DNA of 64,000 nucleotides from JAUWTJ01 sp965603015 (lineage in GTDB: Bacteria > Pseudomonadota > Alphaproteobacteria > M2410), in contig CBFDBJ010000005.1 of assembly GCA_965603015.1 (NCBI GenBank), positions 23,477 through 87,476 on the forward strand. Reading direction: 5' to 3'. The notes beneath the pieces are model-generated. The model saw only the letters and a list, made by a program, of their open reading frames with translations. It ran no database searches and had not been told where the DNA came from. How positions within the stretch are numbered: position 1 is the first letter of the stretch; every line of letters begins with the position of its first letter. The translations under genes were made by a program, and so were the position numbers. Below, one piece after another: positions 51,510 to 59,321 of the stretch.

Positions 51510-52427
51510 ATGGAACAGTTCACCAAAGCCAACGGGATCGAGATTTGCTACGAAACTTTCGGGGACAAGGGGAACCCCACGGTTCTGTTTGTGATGGGCC
51601 TCGGCGCCCAGATGATCGCGTGGCCCGATATCTATATGAACGGGATGGTCGAGGCGGGCTATCACGTCGTGCGCTACGACAACCGCGACGTTGGGCTCAG
51701 CCAGAAGTTTGACGGTGCGGGCATGCCGGACTTTCAGGCGCTTGTGAAAGATCTTGTTGCGGGCAAAACACCCGAAGTGCCCTACTATCTTGCCGACATG
51801 GCCGCAGACGGTATTGGCCTGATGGACGCCCTTGGCATCGACAAGGCCCATATCATCGGGGCCTCCATGGGCGGCATGATTGTGCAACAGATGGCGATCG
51901 ACGCTCCCGAGCGCATCTCCAGCATGGTATCGATTATGTCGACGACCGGCGATCCATCGGTTCCCCAGGCAACAGAGGAAGCCATGGCTGTGCTGACCAC
52001 GCCTGCGCCCGACACCGACGACATTGAAATCCTCGTTGATCACGCCATGAAGAACCGCAAGGTCATCGGCGGTGATGGATTTGAGGACAATATCGAGGAG
52101 GCCCGGGCAATGGCTGCCCGGATCATCAAGCGATCTGTCTACCCCATCGGAGCGGCGCGCCAGCGTGCCGGGATCATGGCCAGTGGATCGCGGACGGAGG
52201 CCCTCAAATCGGTCACCGTGCCGACCCTTGTCATCCACGGTGACAAGGACCCGCTGGTGCGCGTCGAGGGCGGTATCCACACCGCCGAGACAATCCCCGA
52301 GGCCCGGCTTGAAATTCTCGAAGGCATGGGTCACGCCAGCTTCCCGCGCTATCAGCAAAGAATCCTGGCGCTTCTCTCGGACCATGCAACGGCCCATGAA
52401 CCAACCCGTGCCAATGCCGCAGAATGA
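51510..52427 (+). CDS. Alpha/beta hydrolase
   Basis: A 305-residue alpha/beta-fold hydrolase. The nucleophile elbow is GASMGGM (serine near 116), an oxyanion segment FVMGLGAQM lies near residue 30, and the catalytic aspartate and histidine fit HGDKDPLVR (near 247) and GMGHASFPR (near 275). A cap domain lies between. The pattern resembles esterases and the DhaA/aclacinomycin methylesterase-like group; the substrate is unknown. A GTG at 51501 is an alternative start. The next gene begins 10 bp after its stop and may be co-transcribed. Confidence 0.88.
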   Translation: MEQFTKANGIEICYETFGDKGNPTVLFVMGLGAQMIAWPDIYMNGMVEAGYHVVRYDNRDVGLSQKFDGAGMPDFQALVKDLVAGKTPEVPYYLADMAADGIGLMDALGIDKAHIIGASMGGMIVQQMAIDAPERISSMVSIMSTTGDPSVPQATEEAMAVLTTPAPDTDDIEILVDHAMKNRKVIGGDGFEDNIEEARAMAARIIKRSVYPIGAARQRAGIMASGSRTEALKSVTVPTLVIHGDKDPLVRVEGGIHTAETIPEARLEILEGMGHASFPRYQQRILALLSDHATAHEPTRANAAE

Positions 52428-52437
52428 AACTGTGTGA

Positions 52438-52815
52438 ATGATGCTCAAAGCTGTCAGGACCCACATCGGATCAAAACCCGGCGCCTGGGAAGATACGCCG
52501 TTCGGGCCCGATGTTCTGGTGCCAAAGGTCGGCAAGAAAATGTTCGCGATCATCGCCTGGAAGAGCGCCCCCTTGCGGCTCAGTCTCAAGGGCGATCCGT
52601 TTCTCAACGAAATACTGCGCGAAAAATATGACGCAGTGATCCCGGGCTATCACCTCAACAAGAAGCACTGGAACACAATTATCCTCGACGGATCGGTGCC
52701 GGACCGGGAGGTCAAGGACTGGATCGATGCATCCTATGACCTTGTCTCAAGGAGTTTGACCAGGAAAGAGCAAGACGCACTGAAGCTCCCGCCTTTGTAT
52801 TCAAAAGACACATGA
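52438..52815 (+). CDS. MmcQ/YjbR family protein
   Basis: A 125-residue protein with the YjbR (MmcQ) fold pattern: LPGA/KPGAWEDTPFG-like lead, KVGKKMFAIIAW strand pair, LRLSLKGDPF, and the HLNKKHWNTIILDGSVPDREV motif with the conserved WNTI, ending in a helix SYDLVSRSLTRKEQDAL. Family members are small cytoplasmic proteins sometimes called DNA-binding; the role is not established. It follows the alpha/beta hydrolase closely. Confidence 0.87.
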   Translation: MMLKAVRTHIGSKPGAWEDTPFGPDVLVPKVGKKMFAIIAWKSAPLRLSLKGDPFLNEILREKYDAVIPGYHLNKKHWNTIILDGSVPDREVKDWIDASYDLVSRSLTRKEQDALKLPPLYSKDT

Positions 52816-52860
52816 GACTCCCGGGCGAGCGCCCTCAAAACCGCAACACAGCAAAGAGAT

Positions 52861-53130
52861 CTAGCTCGTCGATGTTGTTGTCGTTGTTGTCGTCGGGGTT
52901 GGCGTCGGCGTGGGCGTTGGCGTCGGTGTTTTGGCCTTGCCGTCGTCATCGGCCAGAACGAGACCGCCAATTGTCACCAGGAAGATGAACCCGCCAATCA
53001 TGACATAGGAGCCCACCGGCATTGACGCCCAGGTGTCATCTCCGCCCGGGCCAGCTGATGGCGACTCTTGAGCAATCGCCGGCGCAGCAACGAGCATGGC
53101 TGCAACCACACCCGCAGTAAATGTTTTCAT
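52861..53130 (-). CDS. Small membrane protein with poly-threonine tail (paralogue B)
   Basis: An 89-residue product: signal peptide (residues 1-20, cut near PAIA), a short glycine/serine-rich segment, one membrane helix MIGGFIFLVTIGGLVLA (44-60), an acidic/basic patch DDDGKAK, then six TP repeats and a run of seven threonines ending STS. I do not recognise the family. A tail of alternating Pro-Thr followed by poly-Thr resembles O-glycosylated linkers. The homologous gene at 53419 shares the whole layout, so the reading frame is real despite its simple sequence. Start: ATG 53130 is used; GTG codons 2-3 triplets upstream are possible. Confidence 0.75.
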   Translation of the reverse strand: MKTFTAGVVAAMLVAAPAIAQESPSAGPGGDDTWASMPVGSYVMIGGFIFLVTIGGLVLADDDGKAKTPTPTPTPTPTPTTTTTTTSTS

Positions 53131-53354
53131 CACTTTCACAATAATCCCCACTCCAAAGTTACATTCCCCGCTTGCCGCGCCATGTGACCGCAAAGACTGA
53201 GTCTCGCCGCTACAAGCGCAACCTTATCGTTGTACTGGTATGCGCTTCGGCTCCACACTTCAATTGGAATATGGTTAATCCTGCCAAAACACATGCAGGT
53301 GTTGTATTCCAGATACATCTTTAGGGGGATTTAGCAGCAGAGAATCTGCGCTCG

Positions 53355-53372
53355 CCCTGTGACATTACAGGG
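53355..53372 (-). other. Hairpin between the two poly-threonine genes
   Basis: CCCTGT-N6-ACAGGG, a 6-bp stem about 50 bp after the stop of the upstream paralogue. No U-run. The rest of the 288-bp gap (53131-53418) shows no gene and no promoter I could recognise with confidence. Confidence 0.4.
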
Positions 53373-53418
53373 GAAATCGGTGGTTCTTCCGGGCAAAATT
53401 GGTGGCAAGGCGAAGAGG

Positions 53419-53691
53419 CTAGCTCGTCGTTGTGGTTGTGGTTGTCGGGCCAGGTGTCGGCGTGGGTGACGGTTTTTTGGTTTCGTCATCGTCGCCAGCC
53501 AAAACAAGGCCGCCAACTGTCACCAGAAAAATGACCCCGCCGACCATGACGTAGGTGCCGACCGAGTAACCTTGCCAAAATCTGAGAGGTTCGCCGCTGT
53601 AGCCAGCCGAAGGGGCGCTCTGAGCGGCGACCGGAGCGCTCACCAACATTGCTGCTACCACACTTACCAAGACTCTCTTCATCGACATCAT
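53419..53691 (-). CDS. Small membrane protein with poly-threonine tail (paralogue A)
   Basis: A 90-residue paralogue of the 52861 gene. It has a signal peptide cut near VAAQ (residue 24), a short outer segment, one helix MVGGVIFLVTVGGLVLA (49-65), the patch GDDDETKK, PSPTPTPGP and seven threonines plus serine. The helix is nearly identical between the two copies (FLVTxGGLVLA), whereas the segment between signal peptide and helix differs, so the helix and tail are the conserved parts. AAGGTG lies upstream of the ATG at 53691 (ATGs at 53688 and 53682 are alternatives). A good sigma-70-type promoter precedes it. Confidence 0.77.
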   Translation of the reverse strand: MMSMKRVLVSVVAAMLVSAPVAAQSAPSAGYSGEPLRFWQGYSVGTYVMVGGVIFLVTVGGLVLAGDDDETKKPSPTPTPGPTTTTTTTS

Positions 53692-53722
53692 AACAGCACC
53701 TTCCTGAGTAGCTCGTAAAACA

Positions 53723-53751
53723 ATTATACACCAGATTAACGCTACAGCCAA
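53723..53751 (-). promoter_or_regulatory. Sigma-70-type promoter of poly-threonine paralogue A
   Basis: On the minus strand TTGGCT (53751-53746) and TATAAT (53728-53723) are separated by 17 bp, close to the housekeeping consensus with a perfect -10. It lies about 32 bp before the start codon. Confidence 0.6.
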
Positions 53752-53795
53752 ATCGCACCTCCGCCTGATCGCCCCTGTCTCCCGGAAGCGATCAT

Positions 53796-54653
53796 TCAGC
53801 CTTCAAATTCTTCCCTGTACTTCGCACTCGCGCGACTGACTGTCGAAATATGCGTGCTGAAGGCCTCGGCAATATCCTTTTGTCGATAGCCGCCGTCCCA
53901 GTATGCGGCGGCCATGGATCTGGCTGCAGGACTATACTCATTGCGGAAGGCTGCAAGAGCGCGGGGCTGCGCCGCGTTCAATCTGCCGCCTGTCCCGGTC
54001 CTTGCCTGAACCTCAAGCGCAAACTGCCGTGATCCCAGAACCTGATTGTGACGCAGCAGCGCTTCCAGGACATCAACGTCGCCTGCCTGGTCTGCGACGG
54101 GCCGCCCTGCCTTCACAAACTCCTGCAGGGCGAGACGCGCGGCACGAGGATCAGCATCAAGCAGCGCCAGCACCTCGCCGCGTGCCAGATATTGCGGCGG
54201 CTTCCTCGCTCCGTTTTCTACAAGATATCGATATGACCCCCAGAGCCATTTTTCAGCCTGGCCTGCAAGACCGGCGCGAACCGGAGCGAGAGCGCTAAGG
54301 CGAACAAGGGCAGGCAGCCAGGCAGCCGCGTCCACGACGACGGCCGTGTAGCGACCCTCAAAAAGATGGCCGTCGATGTGGCGCTTGCGATTGACCCATT
54401 GGGCATAGTGACCGTTGAGGTGTTTCATGCCTTTGGCGAGGGTCGCCTCATTGGTTCGCACGGTGAGTTGATAGTGGTCCGGCATCAGAACCCAGGCGAA
54501 GGCGTCCCAGTTATGATCGGTGCAAACCTGCTCAAAGATCGACAGAAACCTGAGCGATTCTTCCCGATCCACAAAGATCGCCTCGCCGCGATTGCCACGT
54601 GCCTGGATGTGAAAGGTGGCGCCGGGATATTCAATGCGGGGAGCTCGGGGCAT
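53796..54653 (-). CDS. RAYT-type (REP-associated) transposase homologue with lost catalytic motifs
   Basis: A 285-residue protein of the IS200-like Y1 transposase superfamily, RAYT branch. Family landmarks are FHIQARGNRGEAIF (14-27), the beta strand AFAWVLMPDHYQL (51-63), FEGRYTAVVVD (98-108), APVRAGL (123-129) and a C-terminal HTH, GYRQKDIAEAF plus TVSRA. The HUH metal motif should read H-x-H but is H60-Y61-Q62, and the catalytic tyrosine position before the NPVRAGL-type block is L119 (LVRLSALAPVRAGL). The frame is otherwise intact. It is flanked upstream by a perfect palindrome at 54711. It may be a domesticated DNA-binding protein. Confidence 0.87.
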   Translation of the reverse strand: MPRAPRIEYPGATFHIQARGNRGEAIFVDREESLRFLSIFEQVCTDHNWDAFAWVLMPDHYQLTVRTNEATLAKGMKHLNGHYAQWVNRKRHIDGHLFEGRYTAVVVDAAAWLPALVRLSALAPVRAGLAGQAEKWLWGSYRYLVENGARKPPQYLARGEVLALLDADPRAARLALQEFVKAGRPVADQAGDVDVLEALLRHNQVLGSRQFALEVQARTGTGGRLNAAQPRALAAFRNEYSPAARSMAAAYWDGGYRQKDIAEAFSTHISTVSRASAKYREEFEG

Positions 54654-54710
54654 GGGACACCGTCAATAGCTTCAATATTCTCCTCCAGCATGCAGTATCG
54701 GACTTGAGTT

Positions 54711-54767
54711 TGCAACAATAGTGTCTGACCCCACATGTAACATGAGGGGTCAGACACTATTGTTGCA
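54711..54767. repeat. REP-like perfect palindrome beside the RAYT gene
   Basis: A perfect 22-bp inverted repeat: left arm 54711-54732, right arm 54746-54767 (GGGGTCAGACACTATTGTTG and two further bases), with the loop ACATGTAACATGA. It starts one base after the GST stop codon and lies about 60 bp upstream of the RAYT start. The core GGGGTCAGACAC and the ACATGT motif match the element at 4171-4257. It may be the RAYT recognition element, and can fold as a 3' hairpin of the GST transcript. Confidence 0.92.
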
Positions 54768-55421
54768 CTAGAAGTCGAGACGGGCGTAGAGATCGTCGAA
54801 GGGGATCATGATGTGGGTTCGGAAGGCCGGGCGCTGCTGGAGGCGAGCATACCAGGCCTCGACATTTGGCAGTGGTTTTCGCGGGATATCCATTTCGAAG
54901 TAGCGAAAAAGCGTTGTGGCCGAGGGGATATCGCCCATGGTGAAGGTCTTGCCAGCGAGGAAACTCCGGGTCTGAAGATGTTGATCCAGAACCGAGAAGT
55001 AATGGTCGCAGCTCAGCACCGCGCGTTCGATCAGGGCTTCGTCCCGGTCGGCCTCTGGGGTTCGGTAAAAACCCCAGAACAGGTCCATGAAGACGATCTG
55101 CAGCCCGGTTTGTGCCCAGTCCATCCAGCGATCCGCTTCGGAGCGCTCGGCGGAACTCACCGGCCAAAGGCTTCCGGATCCATATTCAGCCGCCAGATAG
55201 CGCAGGATGGCGTGGGATTCCCAGATAATGTGGTCGCCGTCGCCGAGCACCGGGATGGTGCCGTTGGGGTTCATTGCGAGGAACTGAGCGGTGCGTAGCC
55301 CACCTGCCGCGCCGCCGACATCGATATGCTCGGCCTCAAGCCCCAGTTCGCCCAGCATCCAGAGGACTTTTTGAACATTGAAGGCGCTGCGCCGTCCCCG
55401 GATGTGGATTTTACCTTTCAA
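54768..55421 (-). CDS. Glutathione S-transferase family protein
   Basis: A 217-residue GST: thioredoxin-like N-terminal domain (1-80) with RRSAFNVQKVLWMLGELGL, the cis-proline region NPNGTIPVL (52-60) and the glutathione gamma-glutamate contact WESHAILRYLA (67-77), then a helical C-terminal domain with FLAGKTFTMGDIPSATTLFRY (near 155-175; N-capping box). A serine in the RRSAFN segment is the likely catalytic residue. The substrate is unknown. It is a single gene; a REP-like palindrome follows its stop codon directly. Confidence 0.9.
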   Translation of the reverse strand: MKGKIHIRGRRSAFNVQKVLWMLGELGLEAEHIDVGGAAGGLRTAQFLAMNPNGTIPVLGDGDHIIWESHAILRYLAAEYGSGSLWPVSSAERSEADRWMDWAQTGLQIVFMDLFWGFYRTPEADRDEALIERAVLSCDHYFSVLDQHLQTRSFLAGKTFTMGDIPSATTLFRYFEMDIPRKPLPNVEAWYARLQQRPAFRTHIMIPFDDLYARLDF

Positions 55422-55536
55422 TTTGCCGGTCCTTCCCTATATAACAACGACGCAGGATAAGGCAGAAACCTATATCAAAGTCGCAGAAATCCGGAATCTT
55501 TCGGGACTTTATTTCACGCTTTCTGTCTCGCGCCCC

Positions 55537-55565
55537 TTGACTCTTTTCACCCCCCTCCCTACATG
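55537..55565 (+). promoter_or_regulatory. Promoter of groES-groEL
   Basis: TTGACT (55537-55542) and TACATG (55560-55565) with 17-bp spacing fit a sigma-70-type promoter that starts transcription just before CIRCE. The C-rich block CCCCCCTCCCTAC together with CTTGAC also resembles a heat-shock sigma-32 promoter, so overlapping control is possible. Confidence 0.5.
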
Positions 55566-55577
55566 AACGCTCGACTG

Positions 55578-55603
55578 TTAGCACTCGACCTGTTGAGTGC
55601 TAA
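55578..55603 (+). promoter_or_regulatory. CIRCE element (HrcA operator) with 8-bp spacer
   Basis: TTAGCACTC-GACCTGTT-GAGTGCTAA: both 9-bp arms are perfect, but the spacer is 8 bp rather than the usual 9. It lies 53 bp upstream of the groES start, the normal place for HrcA repression of the chaperonin operon. hrcA is not in the window. Confidence 0.93.
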
Positions 55604-55655
55604 TGTCTCTTGAGACAGTTTAATTTTCACTCAAACGAGAAAGGGAGATGGGTCA

Positions 55656-55979
55656 ATGAGCTTCCGTCCTCTGCACGACCGGGTCCTCGTACGCCGCGTT
55701 CAAGAAGAAACCAAAACCGCTGGCGGGATTATCATTCCTGACACAGCCAAGGAAAAGCCATCCGAAGGCGAAATCGTTGCTGTGGGCTCGGGTGTCCGCA
55801 ATGAAGCCGGTGCCATTGTCGCGCTCGACGTCAAGGTCGGCGACAAGGTTCTCTTCGGCAAATGGGGTGGCACTGAAATCACCCTCGACGGTGAAGAACT
55901 CCTCATCATGAAGGAGAGCGACATCATGGGTATCATCACAGCCAAAAAGACAGCGAAGAAAGTGAAAAAAGCCGCCTAA
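55656..55979 (+). CDS. groES: Co-chaperonin GroES
   Basis: The 107-residue lid of the GroEL chamber. It begins MSFRPLHDRVLVRRV, the mobile loop is EETKTAGGIIIPDTAKEK (near 16-33), and GEIVAVGSGV and KVGDKVLFGKWGG-type residues follow. Slightly longer than the usual 95-97 because of a lysine-rich C-terminal extension (TAKKTAKKVKKAA). CIRCE lies upstream and groEL 54 bp downstream, forming the standard operon. Confidence 0.97.
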   Translation: MSFRPLHDRVLVRRVQEETKTAGGIIIPDTAKEKPSEGEIVAVGSGVRNEAGAIVALDVKVGDKVLFGKWGGTEITLDGEELLIMKESDIMGIITAKKTAKKVKKAA

Positions 55980-56033
55980 GTCAGAAATGATTTGAAGCGG
56001 TTTTTTCTTTCTCGAAATCAGGAGTTTAATTAC

Positions 56034-57686
56034 ATGGCAAAAGAAGTACGTTTTTCCACGGACGCCCGCGAGAGGATGCTTGCCGGCGTCGATATTCTCG
56101 CCAATGCCGTAAAGGTAACGCTGGGGCCCAAAGGCCGTAACGTTGTCATCGACAAGAGCTTTGGCGCGCCGCGCACCACAAAAGATGGTGTGACCGTTGC
56201 CAAGGAAATCGAACTGGAAGACAAGTTCGAAAACATGGGTGCACAAATGGTTCGCGAAGTCGCCAGCCGCACCAATGACGAGGCCGGCGACGGCACAACG
56301 ACAGCAACCATCCTTGCCCAGTGCATCGTTCGCGAAGGCGTCAAGGCTGTTGCCGCCGGCATGAACCCGATGGATCTGAAGCGCGGCATTGATCAGGCTG
56401 TTACAACAGTCATCGCCGAACTCAAGAAAAAATCCAAGAAGGTCAAGTCAAACGAAGAGATTGCTCAGGTTGGCACTATCTCTGCAAACGGCGAAAAAGA
56501 AATCGGTGACTACATTGCCGAAGCCATGCAGAAGGTTGGCAATGAAGGCGTTATCACCGTTGAAGAAGCCAAGAGCCTCGCTACCGAGCTGGACGTCGTT
56601 GAAGGCATGCAGTTTGATCGCGGGTACCTGTCACCTTACTTCATCACCAATGCTGACAAGATGACCACGGAACTTGAAGATCCGTTCATCCTGCTGCACG
56701 AAACCAAGCTTTCCAATCTGCAAGCCATGCTGCCGATCCTTGAAGCTGTTGTTCAGTCCTCGCGTCCGCTGCTGATCATTGCAGAAGACATCGAAGGCGA
56801 AGCACTGGCAACTCTGGTTGTCAACAAGCTGCGCGGCGGCCTCAAGATTGCTGCGGTCAAGGCTCCTGGTTTCGGCGATCGCCGTAAAGCCATGCTGGAA
56901 GACATCGCGATCCTGACCGGTGGTCAGGTTGTTTCCGAAGATCTCGGGATCAAGCTTGAAAACGTTGGTCTTGAAATGCTCGGTACTGCCAAGCGCGTTC
57001 GGATTACCAAGGACGATACAACGATCATCGACGGTTCCGGCAAGAAAGCCGAAATCAGCGGCCGTGTCAGCCAAATCCGTTCGCAGATCGAGGAGACCTC
57101 TTCGGACTACGACAAGGAAAAGCTCCAGGAACGTCTTGCCAAGCTGGCCGGCGGTGTTGCAGTTCTGAAAGTCGGCGGCGCTACGGAAGTTGAAGTGAAA
57201 GAACGCAAGGACCGTGTTGACGATGCACTCAACGCAACCCGCGCTGCTGTTGAAGAAGGCATCGTGCCTGGAGGCGGCGTTGCCCTTCTCCATTCTTCAC
57301 GTTCGCTCGACAAGCTGGTTGGCGAAAACGCCGATCAGGACGCCGGTATCAAGATCGTGCGCCGCGCCATTCAGGCACCGGTGCGTCAGATCGTTGAAAA
57401 CGCTGGCAACGAAGGCTCTGTCATCGTTGGCAAGCTGCTTGAGCAAAAGTCAGCCTCCTACGGCTTTGATGCCCAAAAAGAAGTCTACTGCGACATGATC
57501 GCCGCCGGTATCATCGATCCGGTCAAGGTCGTTCGCACAGCGCTTCAGGATGCGGCCTCAATTGCCGGACTCCTGATCACGACCGAAGCCATGGTCGCCG
57601 ACAAGCCTGCCGAGGCCGGCGCTGGTGGCGGCATGCCTGCAATGCCCGACATGGGCGGCATGGGCGGTATGGGCGGCATGATGTAA
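56034..57686 (+). CDS. groEL: Chaperonin GroEL
   Basis: The 60-kDa chaperonin, 550 residues from MAKEVRFSTDARERM (ATG at 56034, AGGAG upstream). Conserved segments include the ATP-binding DGTTTATILAQ (near 87-97), GANPMD-type AAGMNPMDLKRG and the apical ALATLVVNKLRGG. The C-terminus is the flexible GGM repeat tail (GGMGGMGGMM). Length and motifs are standard. It is co-transcribed with groES under CIRCE control and followed by a clear terminator. Confidence 0.98.
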   Translation: MAKEVRFSTDARERMLAGVDILANAVKVTLGPKGRNVVIDKSFGAPRTTKDGVTVAKEIELEDKFENMGAQMVREVASRTNDEAGDGTTTATILAQCIVREGVKAVAAGMNPMDLKRGIDQAVTTVIAELKKKSKKVKSNEEIAQVGTISANGEKEIGDYIAEAMQKVGNEGVITVEEAKSLATELDVVEGMQFDRGYLSPYFITNADKMTTELEDPFILLHETKLSNLQAMLPILEAVVQSSRPLLIIAEDIEGEALATLVVNKLRGGLKIAAVKAPGFGDRRKAMLEDIAILTGGQVVSEDLGIKLENVGLEMLGTAKRVRITKDDTTIIDGSGKKAEISGRVSQIRSQIEETSSDYDKEKLQERLAKLAGGVAVLKVGGATEVEVKERKDRVDDALNATRAAVEEGIVPGGGVALLHSSRSLDKLVGENADQDAGIKIVRRAIQAPVRQIVENAGNEGSVIVGKLLEQKSASYGFDAQKEVYCDMIAAGIIDPVKVVRTALQDAASIAGLLITTEAMVADKPAEAGAGGGMPAMPDMGGMGGMGGMM

Positions 57687-57713
57687 ATCACGCCGTCATA
57701 TCGACGAAAATTG

Positions 57714-57746
57714 AGAGGCCGTTCCTGTTGGGGCGGCCTCTTTTTT
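57714..57746 (+). terminator. Intrinsic terminator of groES-groEL
   Basis: AGAGGCCG…CGGCCTCT pairs across a loop that contains CC/GG, followed directly by TTTTTT. It lies 27 bp after the groEL stop. Confidence 0.92.
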
Positions 57747-57844
57747 GTGCTCACCTTCAATAGCGGCGTGGGCCTCGCTCTTGCGGCTTCGATCACAAGA
57801 GGCCTATGATTGTTGCCGATCTGAAACGAAAACGGGAGGCAGTC

Positions 57845-58270
57845 ATGTTGAAAGGGATCAGTCACTTCGGAATTGTTGTAAACTCTATGGATGATGCGCT
57901 GGCGATCTGGCAGGGCAAGCTGGGATTTAAAAAGACCGGCGATACTGTCTTTCCTGAAGAGAGCATTCGCAGCGTGTTTATTTCCGTGAACGGCACGCCG
58001 GGCGAGATGACCATCGAACTGATGGAACCGCTCGACAAGGACGACATGGAAAACCCTGTTGCACGCTACCTCAAAACCCGGGGCGAAGGCTTTTATCATC
58101 TTGCCGTTGTCGCCGATGACATCGAGAGCAGTGGCAAGGCGCTTGAGGCAAGCGGATTTCCGGTCATCATGCGCCCGCCGGTGGGCGACGCAAAGGACGG
58201 GCGCTGGCTCATCCACCCCAAGGCGGCAACCGGTGTCATGATCGAGGGTATCGAGGCGGCTTATGAGTAG
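57845..58270 (+). CDS. VOC family protein (methylmalonyl-CoA epimerase-like)
   Basis: A 141-residue double-betaalphabetabetabeta protein. ISHFGIVVNSMDDAL (N-terminal metal histidine, H7), MTIELMEP (glutamate near 58), FYHLAVVADDI (second histidine near 84) and GVMIEG (final glutamate) give the metal ligand set of methylmalonyl-CoA epimerases and glyoxalase-like enzymes. The substrate is not certain. GGGAGG lies upstream of ATG 57845; an upstream in-frame Met is less likely. It overlaps the SDR gene by 8 bp, so the two act or are at least expressed together. Confidence 0.87.
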   Translation: MLKGISHFGIVVNSMDDALAIWQGKLGFKKTGDTVFPEESIRSVFISVNGTPGEMTIELMEPLDKDDMENPVARYLKTRGEGFYHLAVVADDIESSGKALEASGFPVIMRPPVGDAKDGRWLIHPKAATGVMIEGIEAAYE

Positions 58271-59111
58271 CGCCATGCCGCCAGGAAGACTGGAGGGTAG
58301 GACAGCGCTGGTGACCGGCGCGGCGCAGGGTATCGGCCGGGCGCTGGCTTTGAAGCTGGCGGGCGAAGGTGCGAATGTCTTTGCCAATGATTTTGATACG
58401 GATGGACTAAAGACGCTGGAGGATGATATTACGGCACGCGGCGGCACCTGCCTTGTCTTTCCCGGCGATATAACGGATGCAGAATTCGGCGACCATGCTG
58501 TGGCGGCCTGCGTCGAACATTTTGGCGATCTCCATATCCTCGTCAACAATGCGGGCTACATCTGGAATTCTCGCATCGTCAACCATACCGATGAGCAATG
58601 GTATGCGATGATCGATGTTCATGCGACGGGTCCCTTCCGCCTGCTGCGCGCTGCCGGGCGCCACTTTCGCGCCCAAAGCAAATTGGCGGACAAACAAGGC
58701 AAGAGCGATGTCACACGCAAGGTGGTCAATGTCTCGTCTATTTCCGGGCTTTACGGGGCCGACACGCAGTTCAGCTATTCGGCAGCCAAGTCGGCCCTCT
58801 TCGGCATGACCCGGTCGCTGGCGAAAGACTGGGGGCGCTATAATGTGACGGTCAACTGCGTTGCCTTTGGCCATATCGAAACGCGCCTGACGCAAGGGTT
58901 CGAGGGCGAGATCCCGGAGATAGAGGTCGGCGGCAGGACGCACAAGGTCGGCATCCCTGAAGGTGCTATCGAGATGTCAAAAGCGATGACGCCGCTGCGG
59001 CGTGCCGGAACACCGGAAGAGGCCGCCGGGGCGATCTTTCTTTTCTGCCTGCCGGAGTCTGATTTCATCACCGGCGAAATCATCGCGGCAAGCGGCGGGA
59101 TGCGGAGCTAG
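58263..59111 (+). CDS. SDR family oxidoreductase coupled to the VOC gene
   Basis: A classical SDR of 282 residues: cofactor motif TGAAQGIGRAL (near 18-28), acidic residue NDFDTDG (suggests NAD), NNAGY (near 96), catalytic VSSISGLYG (near 160) and YSAAKS (near 172). A 25-residue insertion, HFRAQSKLADKQGKSDV-type, precedes the serine strand. The substrate is unknown. It overlaps the VOC gene by 8 bp; VOC/SDR pairs in such genomes are often linked to acyl-CoA catabolism, which is only a hint. A cruciform repeat follows. Confidence 0.9.
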   Translation: MSSAMPPGRLEGRTALVTGAAQGIGRALALKLAGEGANVFANDFDTDGLKTLEDDITARGGTCLVFPGDITDAEFGDHAVAACVEHFGDLHILVNNAGYIWNSRIVNHTDEQWYAMIDVHATGPFRLLRAAGRHFRAQSKLADKQGKSDVTRKVVNVSSISGLYGADTQFSYSAAKSALFGMTRSLAKDWGRYNVTVNCVAFGHIETRLTQGFEGEIPEIEVGGRTHKVGIPEGAIEMSKAMTPLRRAGTPEEAAGAIFLFCLPESDFITGEIIAASGGMRS

Positions 59112-59148
59112 TCTCTTTTTCACTTTGATTGACTCATCTCACACTTTG

Positions 59149-59265
59149 TCATCCCGGATGCTTTGCAGCACGTAGTGATGCAATGCTGGTCCGGGATCCA
59201 GGTCTATCGTGTGGATACCGGACCAGCGGAGCAGCATTTTATGCCGCGCCGCATCCGGCATGACA
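59149..59265. repeat. Cruciform-forming intergenic palindrome, copy B
   Basis: Left arm GTCATCCCGGATGC to GCTGGTCCGGGATCC; right arm GGATACCGGACCAGC to GCATCCGGCATGAC. Each arm has an inner hairpin (GCAGCAC-GTA-GTGATGC and GCAGCAT-TTT-ATGCCGC). The left arm of this copy matches the complement of the right arm of copy A at 26463. It sits between converging genes. The remaining bases of the 59112-59321 gap show nothing else. Confidence 0.88.
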
Positions 59266-59321
59266 ATTCGAGTTATCTTGGATTGAGTAAATCAACCTGG
59301 AAAACAGTCTAGAGTGCGGAT

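Noticed and set aside
52861..52930. CRISPR or minisatellite at the TP-repeat DNA
   Set aside because: The repeats are translated Pro-Thr codons within a reading frame shared with a paralogue; no spacer-repeat structure.
53796..54767. Active IS200/IS605 insertion sequence
   Set aside because: No tnpB, no intact HUH or tyrosine, and the gene is longer with a C-terminal HTH as in RAYTs; it is not an autonomous element.
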